Of a DNA stretch of 64,000 bases, positions 43,975 through 53,343 are shown piece by piece; within the stretch, counting starts at the first letter, position 1; every line of letters begins with the position of its first letter. This stretch comes from SCN-70-22 sp046327755 (GTDB lineage Bacteria; Gemmatimonadota; Gemmatimonadetes; Gemmatimonadales; Gemmatimonadaceae). The stretch is taken from assembly GCA_046327755.1 (NCBI GenBank), contig JAXLXW010000001.1:1-64000 (forward strand). Reading direction: 5' to 3'. The translations under genes were made by a program, and so were the position numbers. Below the pieces are notes generated by a model. The model did no database searches. It worked only from the letters and a program-made list of their open reading frames with translations, and was not told the DNA's origin.

Positions 43975-45332
43975 TAGCGACCTTGGAGGACGAGGTAGAG
44001 GGAAATGGCGGCGAGCGCCGCGAGTGCCAGCCACAACCACGCAGGCGTCCCTTTTCGCGTGGGCGGAGCTTGAGGGGTTTCCACGCCCCGCGCAAGCTCC
44101 TTGAGCCGCTGCTCCGCGCGCTTGGGATCCGGCCCGCGCACCCCCACGATCACCCGCGTCTCCCCCGTCGTGCGCTGTGCCCCACCCGCGGTCTTGAACA
44201 GCATCTTCACGCCGCCGAAGCGGATGTCCGCACCGCTCGTCACCCGGGCCTCGCCAAACACCCGGTTCCCCGAGACGTAGGTGCCGTTGGTGGAGTCCAT
44301 GTCCACAAGGTACCACGCGTCCTCACGCCGCTGGATCTTCGCGTGCGACTCGGAGACACTCTCGTCGTGGATGGCGACGTCGTTGTGATCGCCGCGCCCC
44401 ACGTGGGTGAGCGGCATCGAGATCTCGAAACGCGTCCCCTTGGCGGGGCCCTCGTTGAGGATCTCGAGCGAGGCCAGCGAACGCCGGCGGCTTTCCGCCC
44501 CGGCCGACGATGTCGGCGGAACGACGGACGGCGTGGGTTCCGAAACGGCCGGCGACGGGGGGAGCGGCGGTGGTGGCGGGGCGAACTGCGGGGGGCGCTT
44601 CACCGCAGGGATGGCGGCCGTCGCCTGCAGCGACGGGACCTCCTGCAGCGAGCGTGGCGGCGACGCTGGCTCGGCGTCGGCATAGAAGCGAAACTCGTCG
44701 TTCCCCACCTTCACGGTGTCGCCGCGCGCGAGGGCGAGCGTCCCGCGCACGCGGGCCCCGTTCACCAGGACGCCGTTGGTGCTCGTGTCGACCAGCTCGT
44801 AGCCCCCCGGCACCTGCGTGACGCGCGCATGCCGCCGCGAGACGTTGGCCGCCGCGACGACCACGTCGCACCCCGCATCGCGCCCGATCGTGAGCCCCTC
44901 CGCCGGGACCGCGTACTCGCGCCCATCGGTCAGCGACACGAGGCGTCCGCGCGAGCGCGCCTCCCCGACGCCGGCACTCGGCGTCGCGGTGCGCACGTCG
45001 GTGGCGGTGGGCATTTCCTGCGTCACGCCCCCCTGCCCTTCGTCGGCGAATCGCAGTTCGGAGCCGTCGATGGAGACGCGATCGCCGTGCAGAAGCGGCG
45101 CCGGTTCGCGCCCTACGGGGACGCCGTTCACGAAGACGCCTGCATCGCCCTGCACCACGCGCAGGGATGCCGATCCGTCGGGAGCAATCACGATGGCGAC
45201 GAGCGCGGCGTCTGCCGCATCTCCCGGCTCGCTCCCCGGAGGAACGCAGATATCGGCCCCGGTACCCCGTCCCACGCGCGTCTCACCCGGCAAGAGCGGG
45301 AATTGCGCTTCGTGAGTTTGGAGATAGGGCAT
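43974..45332 (-). CDS. Triple FHA-domain protein with C-terminal membrane anchor
   Basis: The 452-residue protein carries three FHA-like modules. One is at about 15-100 (ETRVGRGTGADICV, then VFVNGVPV). The second is at about 145-220 (LTIGRDAGCDVVV, NVSRRHARV, STNGVLVNG). The third is at about 300-380 (HVGRGDHNDVAI, SVSESHAKI, DSTNGTYVSG). A Pro-rich linker (about 250-270) separates the second and third. A single C-terminal helix (AWLWLALAALAAISLYLVLQ) anchors it. FHA domains bind phosphothreonine, so it likely assembles Ser/Thr-phosphorylated partners at the membrane opposite the PP2C phosphatase encoded next. Confidence 0.9.
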   Translation of the reverse strand: MPYLQTHEAQFPLLPGETRVGRGTGADICVPPGSEPGDAADAALVAIVIAPDGSASLRVVQGDAGVFVNGVPVGREPAPLLHGDRVSIDGSELRFADEGQGGVTQEMPTATDVRTATPSAGVGEARSRGRLVSLTDGREYAVPAEGLTIGRDAGCDVVVAAANVSRRHARVTQVPGGYELVDTSTNGVLVNGARVRGTLALARGDTVKVGNDEFRFYADAEPASPPRSLQEVPSLQATAAIPAVKRPPQFAPPPPPLPPSPAVSEPTPSVVPPTSSAGAESRRRSLASLEILNEGPAKGTRFEISMPLTHVGRGDHNDVAIHDESVSESHAKIQRREDAWYLVDMDSTNGTYVSGNRVFGEARVTSGADIRFGGVKMLFKTAGGAQRTTGETRVIVGVRGPDPKRAEQRLKELARGVETPQAPPTRKGTPAWLWLALAALAAISLYLVLQGR

Positions 45333-45455
45333 CTGTGCGTGTGCAATCGGGAACGGCGAGGGGAGGTCCAGCGCGATTCTGCAGGGGGTATGCCCAGCGC
45401 AAGGGCGGAAACTACCCCGGCCACCGCTGGGGCCGCAAGCTCAGGCGCTGCTTAG

Positions 45456-47375
45456 TCATGCGCCGTTCGTCCCCCCCGACTGAAGTCGCGACAATCGCTC
45501 GTACAGTCCGCCCAATTCCAGCAGTTCGCGATGCGTGCCGCGTTCTCGCACTTCGCCGTGATGCATGACCAGAATCTCGTCCGCATCGCGAATGGTGCTG
45601 AGCCGGTGGGCAATGGCGATCGTCGTGCGCCCGCGCATCAACTCCGCCAGGGCCCGCTGGATCTCCCCCTCGATCTCGCTGTCGACCGCGCTCGTCGCCT
45701 CGTCGAGGACCAGGACCGCCGGGTCGGCGGCGATGGCGCGCGCGAACGAGAGGAGCTGCCGCTCCCCCACGCTCACCGAGCTGCCGCGCTCCCCCAACTC
45801 GTAGGCGTAGCCGCCGGGAAGGCGCTGCACGATGCGGTCGGCGCCGACGCGCGCCGCCGCCGCGCGCACCGCCTCGTCGCTCAGCGGGGCCGAGAGGCGG
45901 ATGTTGGAGGCGATGTCGCCGGCGAAGAGAAAGATGTCCTGCTGCACGTAGCCGATGAGGCGTCGCACCTCGTCGATCGGGAGCTCGTGCATGGCGACGC
46001 CGTCGACCAGGATCTCCCCGCGCTGCGGCTGATAGAAGCCCAGCAGGAGGTTGATGATCGTCGTCTTGCCGGCCCCGGTGTGTCCCACGATGGCGAGGGT
46101 GCGCCCCGGACGCGCCACGAAACTCACGTCGCGCAGGACCCACTCCGGCTCGCGCGCCGATGTGTCGCCGGCAGCCGTGTGCGGCGCGGCGTAGGCGAAC
46201 CAGACGTTGCGGAACTCGATGGTGACTCTTGGGACGGGAGACGGGGGACGGGAGACGGGAGTGGGCGCGGCCCCGCCGCGCCCGAGTCTCGGCTCCGGCG
46301 CCGTGTCCGCCGGCGCGCGAAGCGCGCCGGCACTCCCGTCTCCCGTCTCCCGTCTCCCGTCCGCCCCTTCGTCCAGCAGGCGGAAGATCCGCTCACTCGA
46401 CGCCATCGCCTGCTGCAGCGTGTTGTACTTGTCCGAGAGATCCTGCAGCGGCTCGAAGAAGCGCCGCACGAGCTGCAGGAAGGCGGCGACTGTCCCCACC
46501 GAGAGCGACCCGATGTCGACGCGCGAGGCTCCCGTGACAAGGATCGATGCGACGGCGACCGTCGTCAGCACCTCGATGATGGGGAAATAGAGCGCGTAGA
46601 TCGTGATCGACTTGAGGTGCGCGTCCAGGTGGTCCTTGTTGAGCGCGTCGAATCGCCGCCCCTCGTCGCGCTCGCGCCCGAACAGCTGCACCACGCGCAC
46701 GCCGCTCAGGCGCTCCTGCAGGAAGGCGTTGATGCGCGCCAGGCGCGTGCGGATCGCGCGATACGCCTCGCGCACGCGCACGCGAAAGACGTTCGAGGCG
46801 AGGAGGACGAAGGGGATCGCGCCAAAGGCGGCGAGGGCGAGCCGCCAATCCACCACCAGCATGAGGATGCTGATGGCGAGCAGGGTGAAGACGTCGCCGA
46901 GCCCGGCGACGACGCCGGAGGTGAAGAGCTCGTTCAGCGACTCGACATCGGAGGTGACGCGCGTGACGAGCCGCCCCACGGGGTTGCGGTCGAAGAAGGC
47001 GACCGGGAGCCGCTGCAGGTGCCCGAAGAGCTGCGTGCGCAGGTCGTGCATGACGCGCTGGCCGAGGCGCGCGGTGAGCACGGTCTCGCCATACGAGCAG
47101 CCGAACTGCGCGATGAGCGTGGCGCCGAAGAAGAGCGCAGCGCGGAGGATCCCGCTGGCATCGCGCGCCGGGACGAAGATGTCGATGACCTGCCGCGTGA
47201 GGAGCGGCCCCACCAGCTGCAACGCCCCGTCGACCATGAGGAGCGCGAGCGAGGAGACGATCAGCGCGCGATACGGCCAGGCGTAGCGCAGCAGCCGCCG
47301 GGCAAGGCGCGCATCGTACGCCTTGCCGAGGACCTCTTCTTCCGCCGGATCGGGCGTCTGGACAGGGGACGACAT
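45456..47375 (-). CDS. ABC exporter, fused membrane and ATPase domains
   Basis: ATG 47375 (MSSPVQTPDPAEEEVLG) gives 639 residues; upstream codons read from non-coding sequence. The six-helix exporter domain spans about 30-330, with FFDRNPVGRLVTRVTSDVESLNE. The nucleotide-binding domain (about 385-625) has Walker A VGHTGAGKTT, the ERGSSVSVGERQ signature, Walker B VLVLDEATSAVD and the H-loop AHRLST. The ~43-residue linker between them is encoded by a heptamer-armed repeat and reads RRETGDG...PVSRPPSPVPR. The substrate (lipid, drug or peptide) is not evident. It diverges from uvrA. Confidence 0.9.
   Translation of the reverse strand: MSSPVQTPDPAEEEVLGKAYDARLARRLLRYAWPYRALIVSSLALLMVDGALQLVGPLLTRQVIDIFVPARDASGILRAALFFGATLIAQFGCSYGETVLTARLGQRVMHDLRTQLFGHLQRLPVAFFDRNPVGRLVTRVTSDVESLNELFTSGVVAGLGDVFTLLAISILMLVVDWRLALAAFGAIPFVLLASNVFRVRVREAYRAIRTRLARINAFLQERLSGVRVVQLFGRERDEGRRFDALNKDHLDAHLKSITIYALYFPIIEVLTTVAVASILVTGASRVDIGSLSVGTVAAFLQLVRRFFEPLQDLSDKYNTLQQAMASSERIFRLLDEGADGRRETGDGSAGALRAPADTAPEPRLGRGGAAPTPVSRPPSPVPRVTIEFRNVWFAYAAPHTAAGDTSAREPEWVLRDVSFVARPGRTLAIVGHTGAGKTTIINLLLGFYQPQRGEILVDGVAMHELPIDEVRRLIGYVQQDIFLFAGDIASNIRLSAPLSDEAVRAAAARVGADRIVQRLPGGYAYELGERGSSVSVGERQLLSFARAIAADPAVLVLDEATSAVDSEIEGEIQRALAELMRGRTTIAIAHRLSTIRDADEILVMHHGEVRERGTHRELLELGGLYERLSRLQSGGTNGA
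46233..46361. repeat. Heptamer-armed double-hairpin repeat (family A) inside an ABC exporter gene
   Basis: This is a complete copy. Left-arm GGGAGAC units are followed by hairpin 1, GGGCGCGGC-ccc-GCCGCGCCC (46263-46283). Hairpin 2, GCCGGCGCGC-gaa-GCGCGCCGGC (46309-46331), precedes right-arm GTCTCCC units. The host ORF remains open and in frame, and the element encodes the interdomain linker. Confidence 0.87.
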
Positions 47376-47466
47376 GACCGCCGAAGGGTAGCGGCGCGCG
47401 CGGGGCACCGGGAGCGGGACGCGCCCGTCCGCGGAACTCACCGGCGCGCGATTAGCTTTTCCTCCC

Positions 47467-50401
47467 GTGAAGGACGCGATTCTCGTCCGGGGCGCCCGGC
47501 AGCACAACCTGAAAGGGATCGACGTGGCCATCCCGCGCCGCGCGGTCACCGTCATCACCGGCCCCTCCGGCTCCGGCAAGTCGTCGCTCGCCTTCGACAC
47601 CATCTACGCCGAGGGGCAGCGGCGCTACGTCGAATCGCTGTCGTCGTACGCGCGGCAGTTCCTCGAGCGCATGGAGAAGCCCGACGTCGACAGCGTCGAC
47701 GGCATCTCGCCCGCGGTCGCGATCGAGCAGAAGAACCCCACCAAGTCGTCGCGCTCGACCGTGGGGACGGCGACGGAGATCTACGACTACCTGCGCCTGC
47801 TCTGGGCGCGCGTGGGACGCACGTTCTGTCCGCTCTGCGGGCGCGAGATGACGCCGGACTCGGTCGATTCGGTGACCGACCGCCTCCTCGCGCTGCCGAA
47901 CGGGACGCGGATGCTGATCGGCTTCCCGCTGCGCCTGTCGAGCAAGGTCACGCACGCCGTGGTGGTCGAGAACCTGCGCGCCCAGGGCTTCCTGCGCGTC
48001 GTCGCCGACGGGCGCACGCTGCACGTCGACGACTTCGCGGCGGAGAAGATCGACCTCACGAAGGTCGGTGAGCTGATGGTGGTCGTCGATCGCCTCTCGG
48101 CGACCGCTGAACAGCGCGGGCGGATTGCGGAGGCGGTGGGGACGGCGTTTCGGGAGGGCGAGGGGATTGTGCGGCGATGCTGCAAGAGGACGGGAGACGG
48201 GAGACGGAGACGAGAGTGTCGACGCGCCTGGCGCGTCGACGATGGCAGCGTCGGCGCCCGCGCGCGGCGCGGCCGCGCGCACTCCCGTCCCCCGTCTCCC
48301 GTCTCCCGTCCTGAGATTCACCGAACGTTTCGAGTGCCCCAACGACGGCACGCGAGCGCCGACGCCTTCGCCGCAGCTGTTCTCCTTCAACAACCCGCGC
48401 GGTGCCTGCTCCACCTGCAACGGCTTTGGCGCCGTGCTGGAGTACGACGAGGCGCTGATCGTCCCCAACGTCGAGCGGTCGTTGCGCGACGGGGCCATCG
48501 CGCCGTGGACGATGCCGCGCTACGAGAACAAGCGGCGGGCGCTGGCCGAGTACTGCAAGAAGGAAGGGATCGACTTCGGGGGGGCGTGGCAGTCGCTGCC
48601 GGCGGATGCGCGGCACAAGCTGCTGCACCACGTGGGGCGCGGCTACAAGGGGATCTTCCCCTTCCTGCGCGACCTCGAGGAGAAGCGCTACAAGCAGTAC
48701 ATCCGCGTCTTCCTGCGGCAGTACCAGTCGGCGAAGGAGTGCGGGACCTGCCACGGGAGCAAGCTTCAACCCGACGCGCTCAACGTGCGCGTCGCCGGGC
48801 TCACGATCGCCGACGTTGCCGCGCTCCCCATCGACCAGCTCCGCGCGTGGCTCGACGGGCTCACCCTTGCGCCGTTCGAGCAGGAGGTGGCGGACCACAT
48901 CCTGCGCGAGGCGCGCGACCGCGTACGCTTCCTGTGCGACGTGGGGCTCACGTACCTCACGCTGCACCGCGCGACGCGCACGCTCTCGGGGGGCGAGGCC
49001 CAGCGCATCTCGCTCTCCAACGCGTTAGGCTCGTCGCTGGTGGACACGTTGTATGTCCTCGACGAGCCGTCGATCGGCCTGCATTCGCGCGACCTGGACC
49101 GCCTGCTCGCGCTGCTGGCGCGCCTCCGCGATCGGGGCAACACGGTCCTCATCGTGGAGCACGACCTCGAGGCGATCCGCACCGCCGACCACATGATCGA
49201 GCTGGGGCCGGCGTCGGGCGAGCAGGGGGGGGACGTCGTCTTCGACGGCCCCATCGCCGACGCCGCGGAGTCGCCGCTCACCGGGCAGTACCTCACCGGG
49301 GCGCGCACGATTCCCCTCCCCGCCAAGCGCCGCCGCGCCGGGCCCCGCTGGCTCACGCTCACCGGGGCGCGCGAGCACAACCTGCGCGGCGTCGACGTGA
49401 AGATCCCGTTAGGCACGCTGGTCGCCGTGACCGGCGTGTCGGGGTCCGGGAAGAGTACGCTCGTCCACGACGTGCTGTACCGGGCGCTGGAATACCGCAT
49501 CACCGGAGAACACAGCGCCAAGCAGCACCTGGGGGAAAAGGTCGGCGCCTACGACACGCTCACCGGCTACGAGTCGATCACCGAGGTCGTCCTCGTGGAC
49601 CAGGAGCCGATCGGGCGCAGCCCGCGCTCCAATCCGGTCACGTACATCAAGGCGTACGACGAGATCCGCCGCATCTTCGCCGCCCTCCCGCTGGCGCGGC
49701 AACGCAAGTACACCGCCTCGACCTTCTCCTTCAACGTGAAGGGCGGGCGCTGCGAGAAGTGCGAGGGGGCCGGCTACCTCGAGGTGGAGATGGTCTTCAT
49801 GGCCGACGTCTTCGTCCCCTGCGACGAGTGCGCCGGCCGCCGCTTCAAGCCCGAGGTCCTCGAGGTCACGCTCTACGGCAAGAGCATCCACGACGTCTTG
49901 CAGCTCACGATCGACCAGGCGATCCGCTTCTTCCCCTACGAGGAGAAGCTGGGGCAGGCGCTCTGGCAGCTGCAACAAGTGGGGCTCGGCTACCTGCGGC
50001 TCGGGCAACCCGCCACCACGCTCTCCGGCGGCGAGGCCCAGCGCGTGAAGATCGCCCGCGAACTCGCCCTCTCGGCCAAGTCGGCCGGGCGGAAACTCTA
50101 CCTGATGGACGAGCCGACCACCGGCTTGCACCTGGAGGACGTGCGGAAGCTGGCCGAGGTGCTCGATCGGCTGGTGGAGTCCGGGCACACCGTGCTGCTC
50201 ATCGAGCACAACCTGGATGTCATCAAGCTCGCCGACTGGATCATCGACGTCGGGCCGGAAGGGGGCGACGGCGGCGGCACGATCGTGGCGATGGGGACCC
50301 CCGAGGAGATCGCGGCGACGCCGGGTTCACACACCGGGCGATTCCTCAAGGACGTGTTGCCGTCGACTGCGACGTCACGGACGTCGCGCGCCGCCCGTTA
50401 G
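47467..50401 (+). CDS. uvrA: Excinuclease ABC subunit A, reading frame broken at a repeat element
   Basis: UvrA finds DNA damage and loads UvrB. GTG 47467 opens the first half: GPSGSGKSSLAFDTIYAEGQRRYVES is intact through EGEGIV at about 48169. The second half, from LRFTERFECPNDG (48311) to the stop at 50401, is complete: zinc modules (GACSTCNG; CEKCEG...CDECAG), signatures LSGGEAQRI and LSGGEAQRV, and Walker A GVSGSGKST. However, it lies in a frame shifted by +1. The switch falls at a heptamer-armed repeat (48189-48310). Removing 7 bp (one arm unit) or 1 bp would restore one ORF of normal UvrA length plus a ~45-residue insert. Sequencing error, a true pseudogene or phase variation all remain possible. 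Confidence 0.85.
48189..48310. repeat. Heptamer-armed double-hairpin repeat (family A) at the uvrA frame break
   Basis: The left arm has two perfect GGGAGAC units and then degenerate GGAGAC-GAGAG. Hairpin 1 is GTCGACGCGC-ctg-GCGCGTCGAC (48218-48240). Hairpin 2 is GCGCGCGGC-gcg-GCCGCGCGC (48260-48280). The right arm has GTCTCCC units. The frame-2 translation carries the family tag (RETGDG...PVPRLPSPV), so the shift probably arose at or just before the left arm. Confidence 0.87.
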
Positions 50402-50752
50402 GGTCGGGCCAAGACCGAGCCCCTTCACTCACGCACTTCGTGGCACCCCGTGTTCGCTGTGAACACTGTGGTGAGAGTTTTCCTCAGAGCCCAGCGATGT
50501 ACGTCGCGCGGCGCACGCAACGCAGCGACAGTGTCCGCCGCGTGCCTCTGCGACCTCTGCGTTCTCTGCGTTCTCTGCGTTCTCTGCGGTAAAGACTTTT
50601 CACCGCAGAGAACGCAGAGGTCGCAGAGGTCTCGCGAAAGGCGCCTGACTGGTGTGCGACGCGGAGGGTCGGCGGGGGAAGATCGTCACGACAGAGATCT
50701 CGGCGTTCGCAGGGTGATCACGGAGGCAATCGGTTCAACCGCGCGACAGGCG
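50402..50752. other. Intergenic region between convergent uvrA and SDR genes
   Basis: This 351-bp gap contains a long CTCTGCG-type inverted repeat (listed separately) and no convincing gene. An open frame across it reads only repeat-encoded peptide (LCDLCVLCVLCVLC). Nothing else is recognisable. Confidence 0.6.
50545..50630. repeat. Inverted repeat with ~9-bp arm units (family D), terminator-like
   Basis: The left arm is tandem CTCTGCGTT/CTCTGCGAC units ending GCGGT. A short centre, aaagacttttca, follows. The right arm is CCGCAGAGAACGCAGAGGTC and further units. The arms can form a stem of more than 25 bp. It sits between convergent genes, where it may stop transcription from both sides. Confidence 0.75.
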
Positions 50753-51538
50753 TCAGGTCATGCGCCGTAGCTGGATGCGGCGGACGACTGCCGCGCTCCA
50801 GGCGCGCGGGAGGTAGCGCCCCAATGTCGCCGCCACGCGATTGCGGAAGCCCGAGAAGGCGACGCGCTCGCCGCGCGTCGCCGCGGCATAGGCGAGTTGC
50901 GCTACGTGGCGCGACGACATCGGCGGCGCCCCGCCTGACCCGCTCCCCTCACGAATGCCGGCCTCGCGCTGGAAACCGGTGATCGTCGGCCCAGGGCAGA
51001 CCGCGGTCACCGTCACGCCGGTGCCGGCGCACTCGTTATGCAGCGCCTCGCTGAACGAGACCACGAACGCCTTGCTGGCGTAGTACACTGCCATCAGCGG
51101 GCCAGGTTGGAACGCGGCGACCGAGGCCAGCTGCATGACGTGCCCGCGCCCGTTCGCCCGCAGCCACGGCAGGACACGGTAGGTGAGGTACGTGAGCGCC
51201 GTGATGTTCACGTCGATCTGCACCTGCTCGCGCTCCCACGGAAGCTCGTGGAACCATCCCACCGACCCAACGCCCGCGTTGTTCACCAGCGCAACGACGT
51301 CACGCTCGCGCCCGGTGCAGGCGTCGATCACGGCGTCGCACCCCGCACGACTGGCGAGATCGGCCACGACGACGATCGCGCGACGACCGAAGCGCCGCTC
51401 GAGCGACTCAGCGAGTTCGCGCAATGCCGCCTCACGCCGCGCCACCAACACGACGTCGTGTCCGTCGGCGGCGTAGAGCTCGGCGAGGTCGCGACCGATC
51501 CCTTCGCTGGCGCCGGTGATGATGGCAAGACTGGACAA
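50753..51538 (-). CDS. Short-chain dehydrogenase/reductase
   Basis: The start is uncertain: TTG 51538 gives 261 residues (SSLAIITGASEG...). The only ATG further upstream (51671) would include repeat-encoded residues. Rossmann motif TGASEGIG, VNNAGVG and the catalytic YYASK are present. Classical SDRs of this size reduce or oxidise carbonyl/hydroxyl groups with NAD(P)(H); the substrate is unknown. The C-terminal basic segment (RAWSAAVVRRIQLRR) is like that of fatty-acyl or steroid SDRs. A family B-type repeat arm lies immediately upstream. Confidence 0.85.
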   Translation of the reverse strand: MSSLAIITGASEGIGRDLAELYAADGHDVVLVARREAALRELAESLERRFGRRAIVVVADLASRAGCDAVIDACTGRERDVVALVNNAGVGSVGWFHELPWEREQVQIDVNITALTYLTYRVLPWLRANGRGHVMQLASVAAFQPGPLMAVYYASKAFVVSFSEALHNECAGTGVTVTAVCPGPTITGFQREAGIREGSGSGGAPPMSSRHVAQLAYAAATRGERVAFSGFRNRVAATLGRYLPRAWSAAVVRRIQLRRMT

Positions 51539-51541
51539 AAT

Positions 51542-51580
51542 CAGAGGACGAGGGGACGAGAGGACGAGAAGACGAGAGGA
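51542..51580. repeat. Single arm of a family B octamer-type repeat
   Basis: Tandem GAGGACGA/GAGAAGACGA units directly precede the TTG start of the SDR gene on the minus strand. No matching inverted arm is visible nearby. Confidence 0.6.
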
Positions 51581-51688
51581 ACGTGCGGGGGGGCGACGAG
51601 CGGCGGAAGGTGTGCGTCCACGGCCCGACTGTCCCACTCGTCGCCGGATGCTAGCTTGCACGCGTCTCATCACCCCGGGGGATGCGGT

Positions 51689-53188
51689 ATGTCGCGAGTG
51701 GCGTTGGTGGCGCTCGGTGCGCTGATGGCAGGGAGCCTGGCCTGCACGCCGGGGGCGCGCGGCGCGGCGGGGGACGGGCCCGTGACGGCCGCGGCGCCGC
51801 ACCTCACGATCCTGCACTTCAACGACGTCTACGAGATCACCCCGGTCGAGGGGGGAAAGGCCGGCGGGCTGGCGCGTGTCGCCGCCTATCGCCGTCGCCT
51901 GATCGACTCGGTGGGCCCGGTCCTCACCACGCTCGGCGGCGACTTCGTCTCGCCGTCGGCGCTCGGCACCTCGCGCGTGAACAACGAACCGCTGGCAGGC
52001 AAGCAGATGGTCGCCGTCCTCAACGCCGTGGGGCTCGACTGGACGACGTTAGGCAACCACGAGTTCGACATCGGCGAATCGCGGATGCGGCAGCGCCTGG
52101 AGGAGTCGCGCTTCCAGTACGTCGCCTCCAACGTGACCGACAGCGCCGGGCGCCCCTTCCCCAAGGTCCAGCCGCACGCCATCGTCCGCATTGCATCTGG
52201 CGGGCGAACGCTCCGCGTCGGGCTGGTCGGCGTCGTCGTCCCCTCCAACCCGCAGCCGTGGGTGAAGTACGAGGACCCGATCGCCTCCATCGCGGCGCAC
52301 GCCGCCATGATCCGCGACTCCGTCGACATCCTCATCGGGCTCACGCACCTCTCGGTACAGCAGGACCAGCGCGTCGCCGAGGAGGTCCCGTCGATCGACG
52401 TCATCCTCGGCGGCCATGAGCACGAGAACTATCTGCTGCAGCGCGGCCCCAACCTCACCCCCATCATCAAGGGCGACGCCAATGTCCGCACCGTCGCGGT
52501 CGTGCGCATCGAGCCCGGGGCCCGCGGCGCTCGCGCGCGCGTGAGCAGCACCCTCATCCCCATCACCGACCGGACGCCGACCGACAGCGCCGTCGCCGCC
52601 GAGGCGCAGCGCTGGATCGACGTCGCCTTCGCCGGCTATCGCAAGCAGGGCTTCGCTCCCGAGGCGGTGGTCGCGACGCTTCGCGCCCCACTCGACGGGC
52701 GCGAGACCACCGTGCGCACGCGCCCCGGGCCGCTCAGCGATGCGATCCTGGCCGGGATGCGCGCCGAGGCCAGCGACGCAGAGGTCGCGATCTTCAACGG
52801 CGGCTCGATCCGCATCGACGACGTGGTGCCGGCCGGTGCGCTCACGCAGTACGACGTCATTCGCATCCTTCCATTCGGCGGCGTCACGGTGCGCGCCGAC
52901 GTCACCGGGCGCCTCCTCAAACAGGTACTGACCATCGGGAGGCAGAACGCCGGCAGCGGGGGCTACCTGCACGCCTCGGGGGCGAAGTTCGACGACAGCG
53001 GCGTCCTGCAGGTGAACGGCGCGCCGGTCGCCGACGACACCTGGTATAAGGTCGTGCTCACCGACTTCCTCTTGAGCGGCAATGAGTCGCGCCTTGGCTT
53101 CCTCACGCGCACCAACCCGGATGTGAAGGTGATCCGGGAGCTGCGCGACATTCGCCTTTCGCTCATCGAACAGCTCCGTCGGATGTGA
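51689..53188 (+). CDS. 5'-nucleotidase/metallophosphoesterase lipoprotein
   Basis: ATG 51689 gives 499 residues with a lipobox (SLAC, Cys at residue 19). The calcineurin-like domain has LTILHFNDVYEI, GGDFVSPSALG, GNHEFDIGE, LTHLSVQQD and GGHEHENY. The 5'-nucleotidase C-terminal domain (about 320-470) has DAILAGMRAEA and FNGGSIRIDD. It likely hydrolyses nucleotides or related phosphoesters at the cell surface for salvage. The gene diverges from the SDR across a short spacer with a repeat arm. Confidence 0.9.
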   Translation: MSRVALVALGALMAGSLACTPGARGAAGDGPVTAAAPHLTILHFNDVYEITPVEGGKAGGLARVAAYRRRLIDSVGPVLTTLGGDFVSPSALGTSRVNNEPLAGKQMVAVLNAVGLDWTTLGNHEFDIGESRMRQRLEESRFQYVASNVTDSAGRPFPKVQPHAIVRIASGGRTLRVGLVGVVVPSNPQPWVKYEDPIASIAAHAAMIRDSVDILIGLTHLSVQQDQRVAEEVPSIDVILGGHEHENYLLQRGPNLTPIIKGDANVRTVAVVRIEPGARGARARVSSTLIPITDRTPTDSAVAAEAQRWIDVAFAGYRKQGFAPEAVVATLRAPLDGRETTVRTRPGPLSDAILAGMRAEASDAEVAIFNGGSIRIDDVVPAGALTQYDVIRILPFGGVTVRADVTGRLLKQVLTIGRQNAGSGGYLHASGAKFDDSGVLQVNGAPVADDTWYKVVLTDFLLSGNESRLGFLTRTNPDVKVIRELRDIRLSLIEQLRRM

Positions 53189-53303
53189 GCCGATGGCCCC
53201 GCCCCGCGCGCGCCGACGCGAATCGGACGGGGCGCCCGCCGAATGGGATAACCACTGCGTTGGGAAGGAGTTGCCGAGCGCCAAATCGACGAAGCGTCGC
53301 GGG

Positions 53304-53332
53304 TTGACCCGGGGTGGGGGTCTGTCTACTTT
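53304..53332 (+). promoter_or_regulatory. Sigma-70-type promoter of tRNA-Asn
   Basis: TTGACC and TACTTT are separated by 17 bp. The -10 box ends 11 bp before the mature tRNA 5' end. No other gene is positioned to use it. Confidence 0.7.
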
Positions 53333-53343
53333 TCGCCCCCTGA

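Noticed and set aside
47467..50592. Single 1041-residue protein in frame 1 of uvrA
   Set aside because: After about 48170 the frame-1 sequence is Arg/Ala-rich and lacks all UvrA motifs, which are in frame 2 up to 50401.
50450..50770. Cys-rich small protein (LCDLCVLCVLC)
   Set aside because: The peptide is only a translation of the CTCTGCGTT repeat units.
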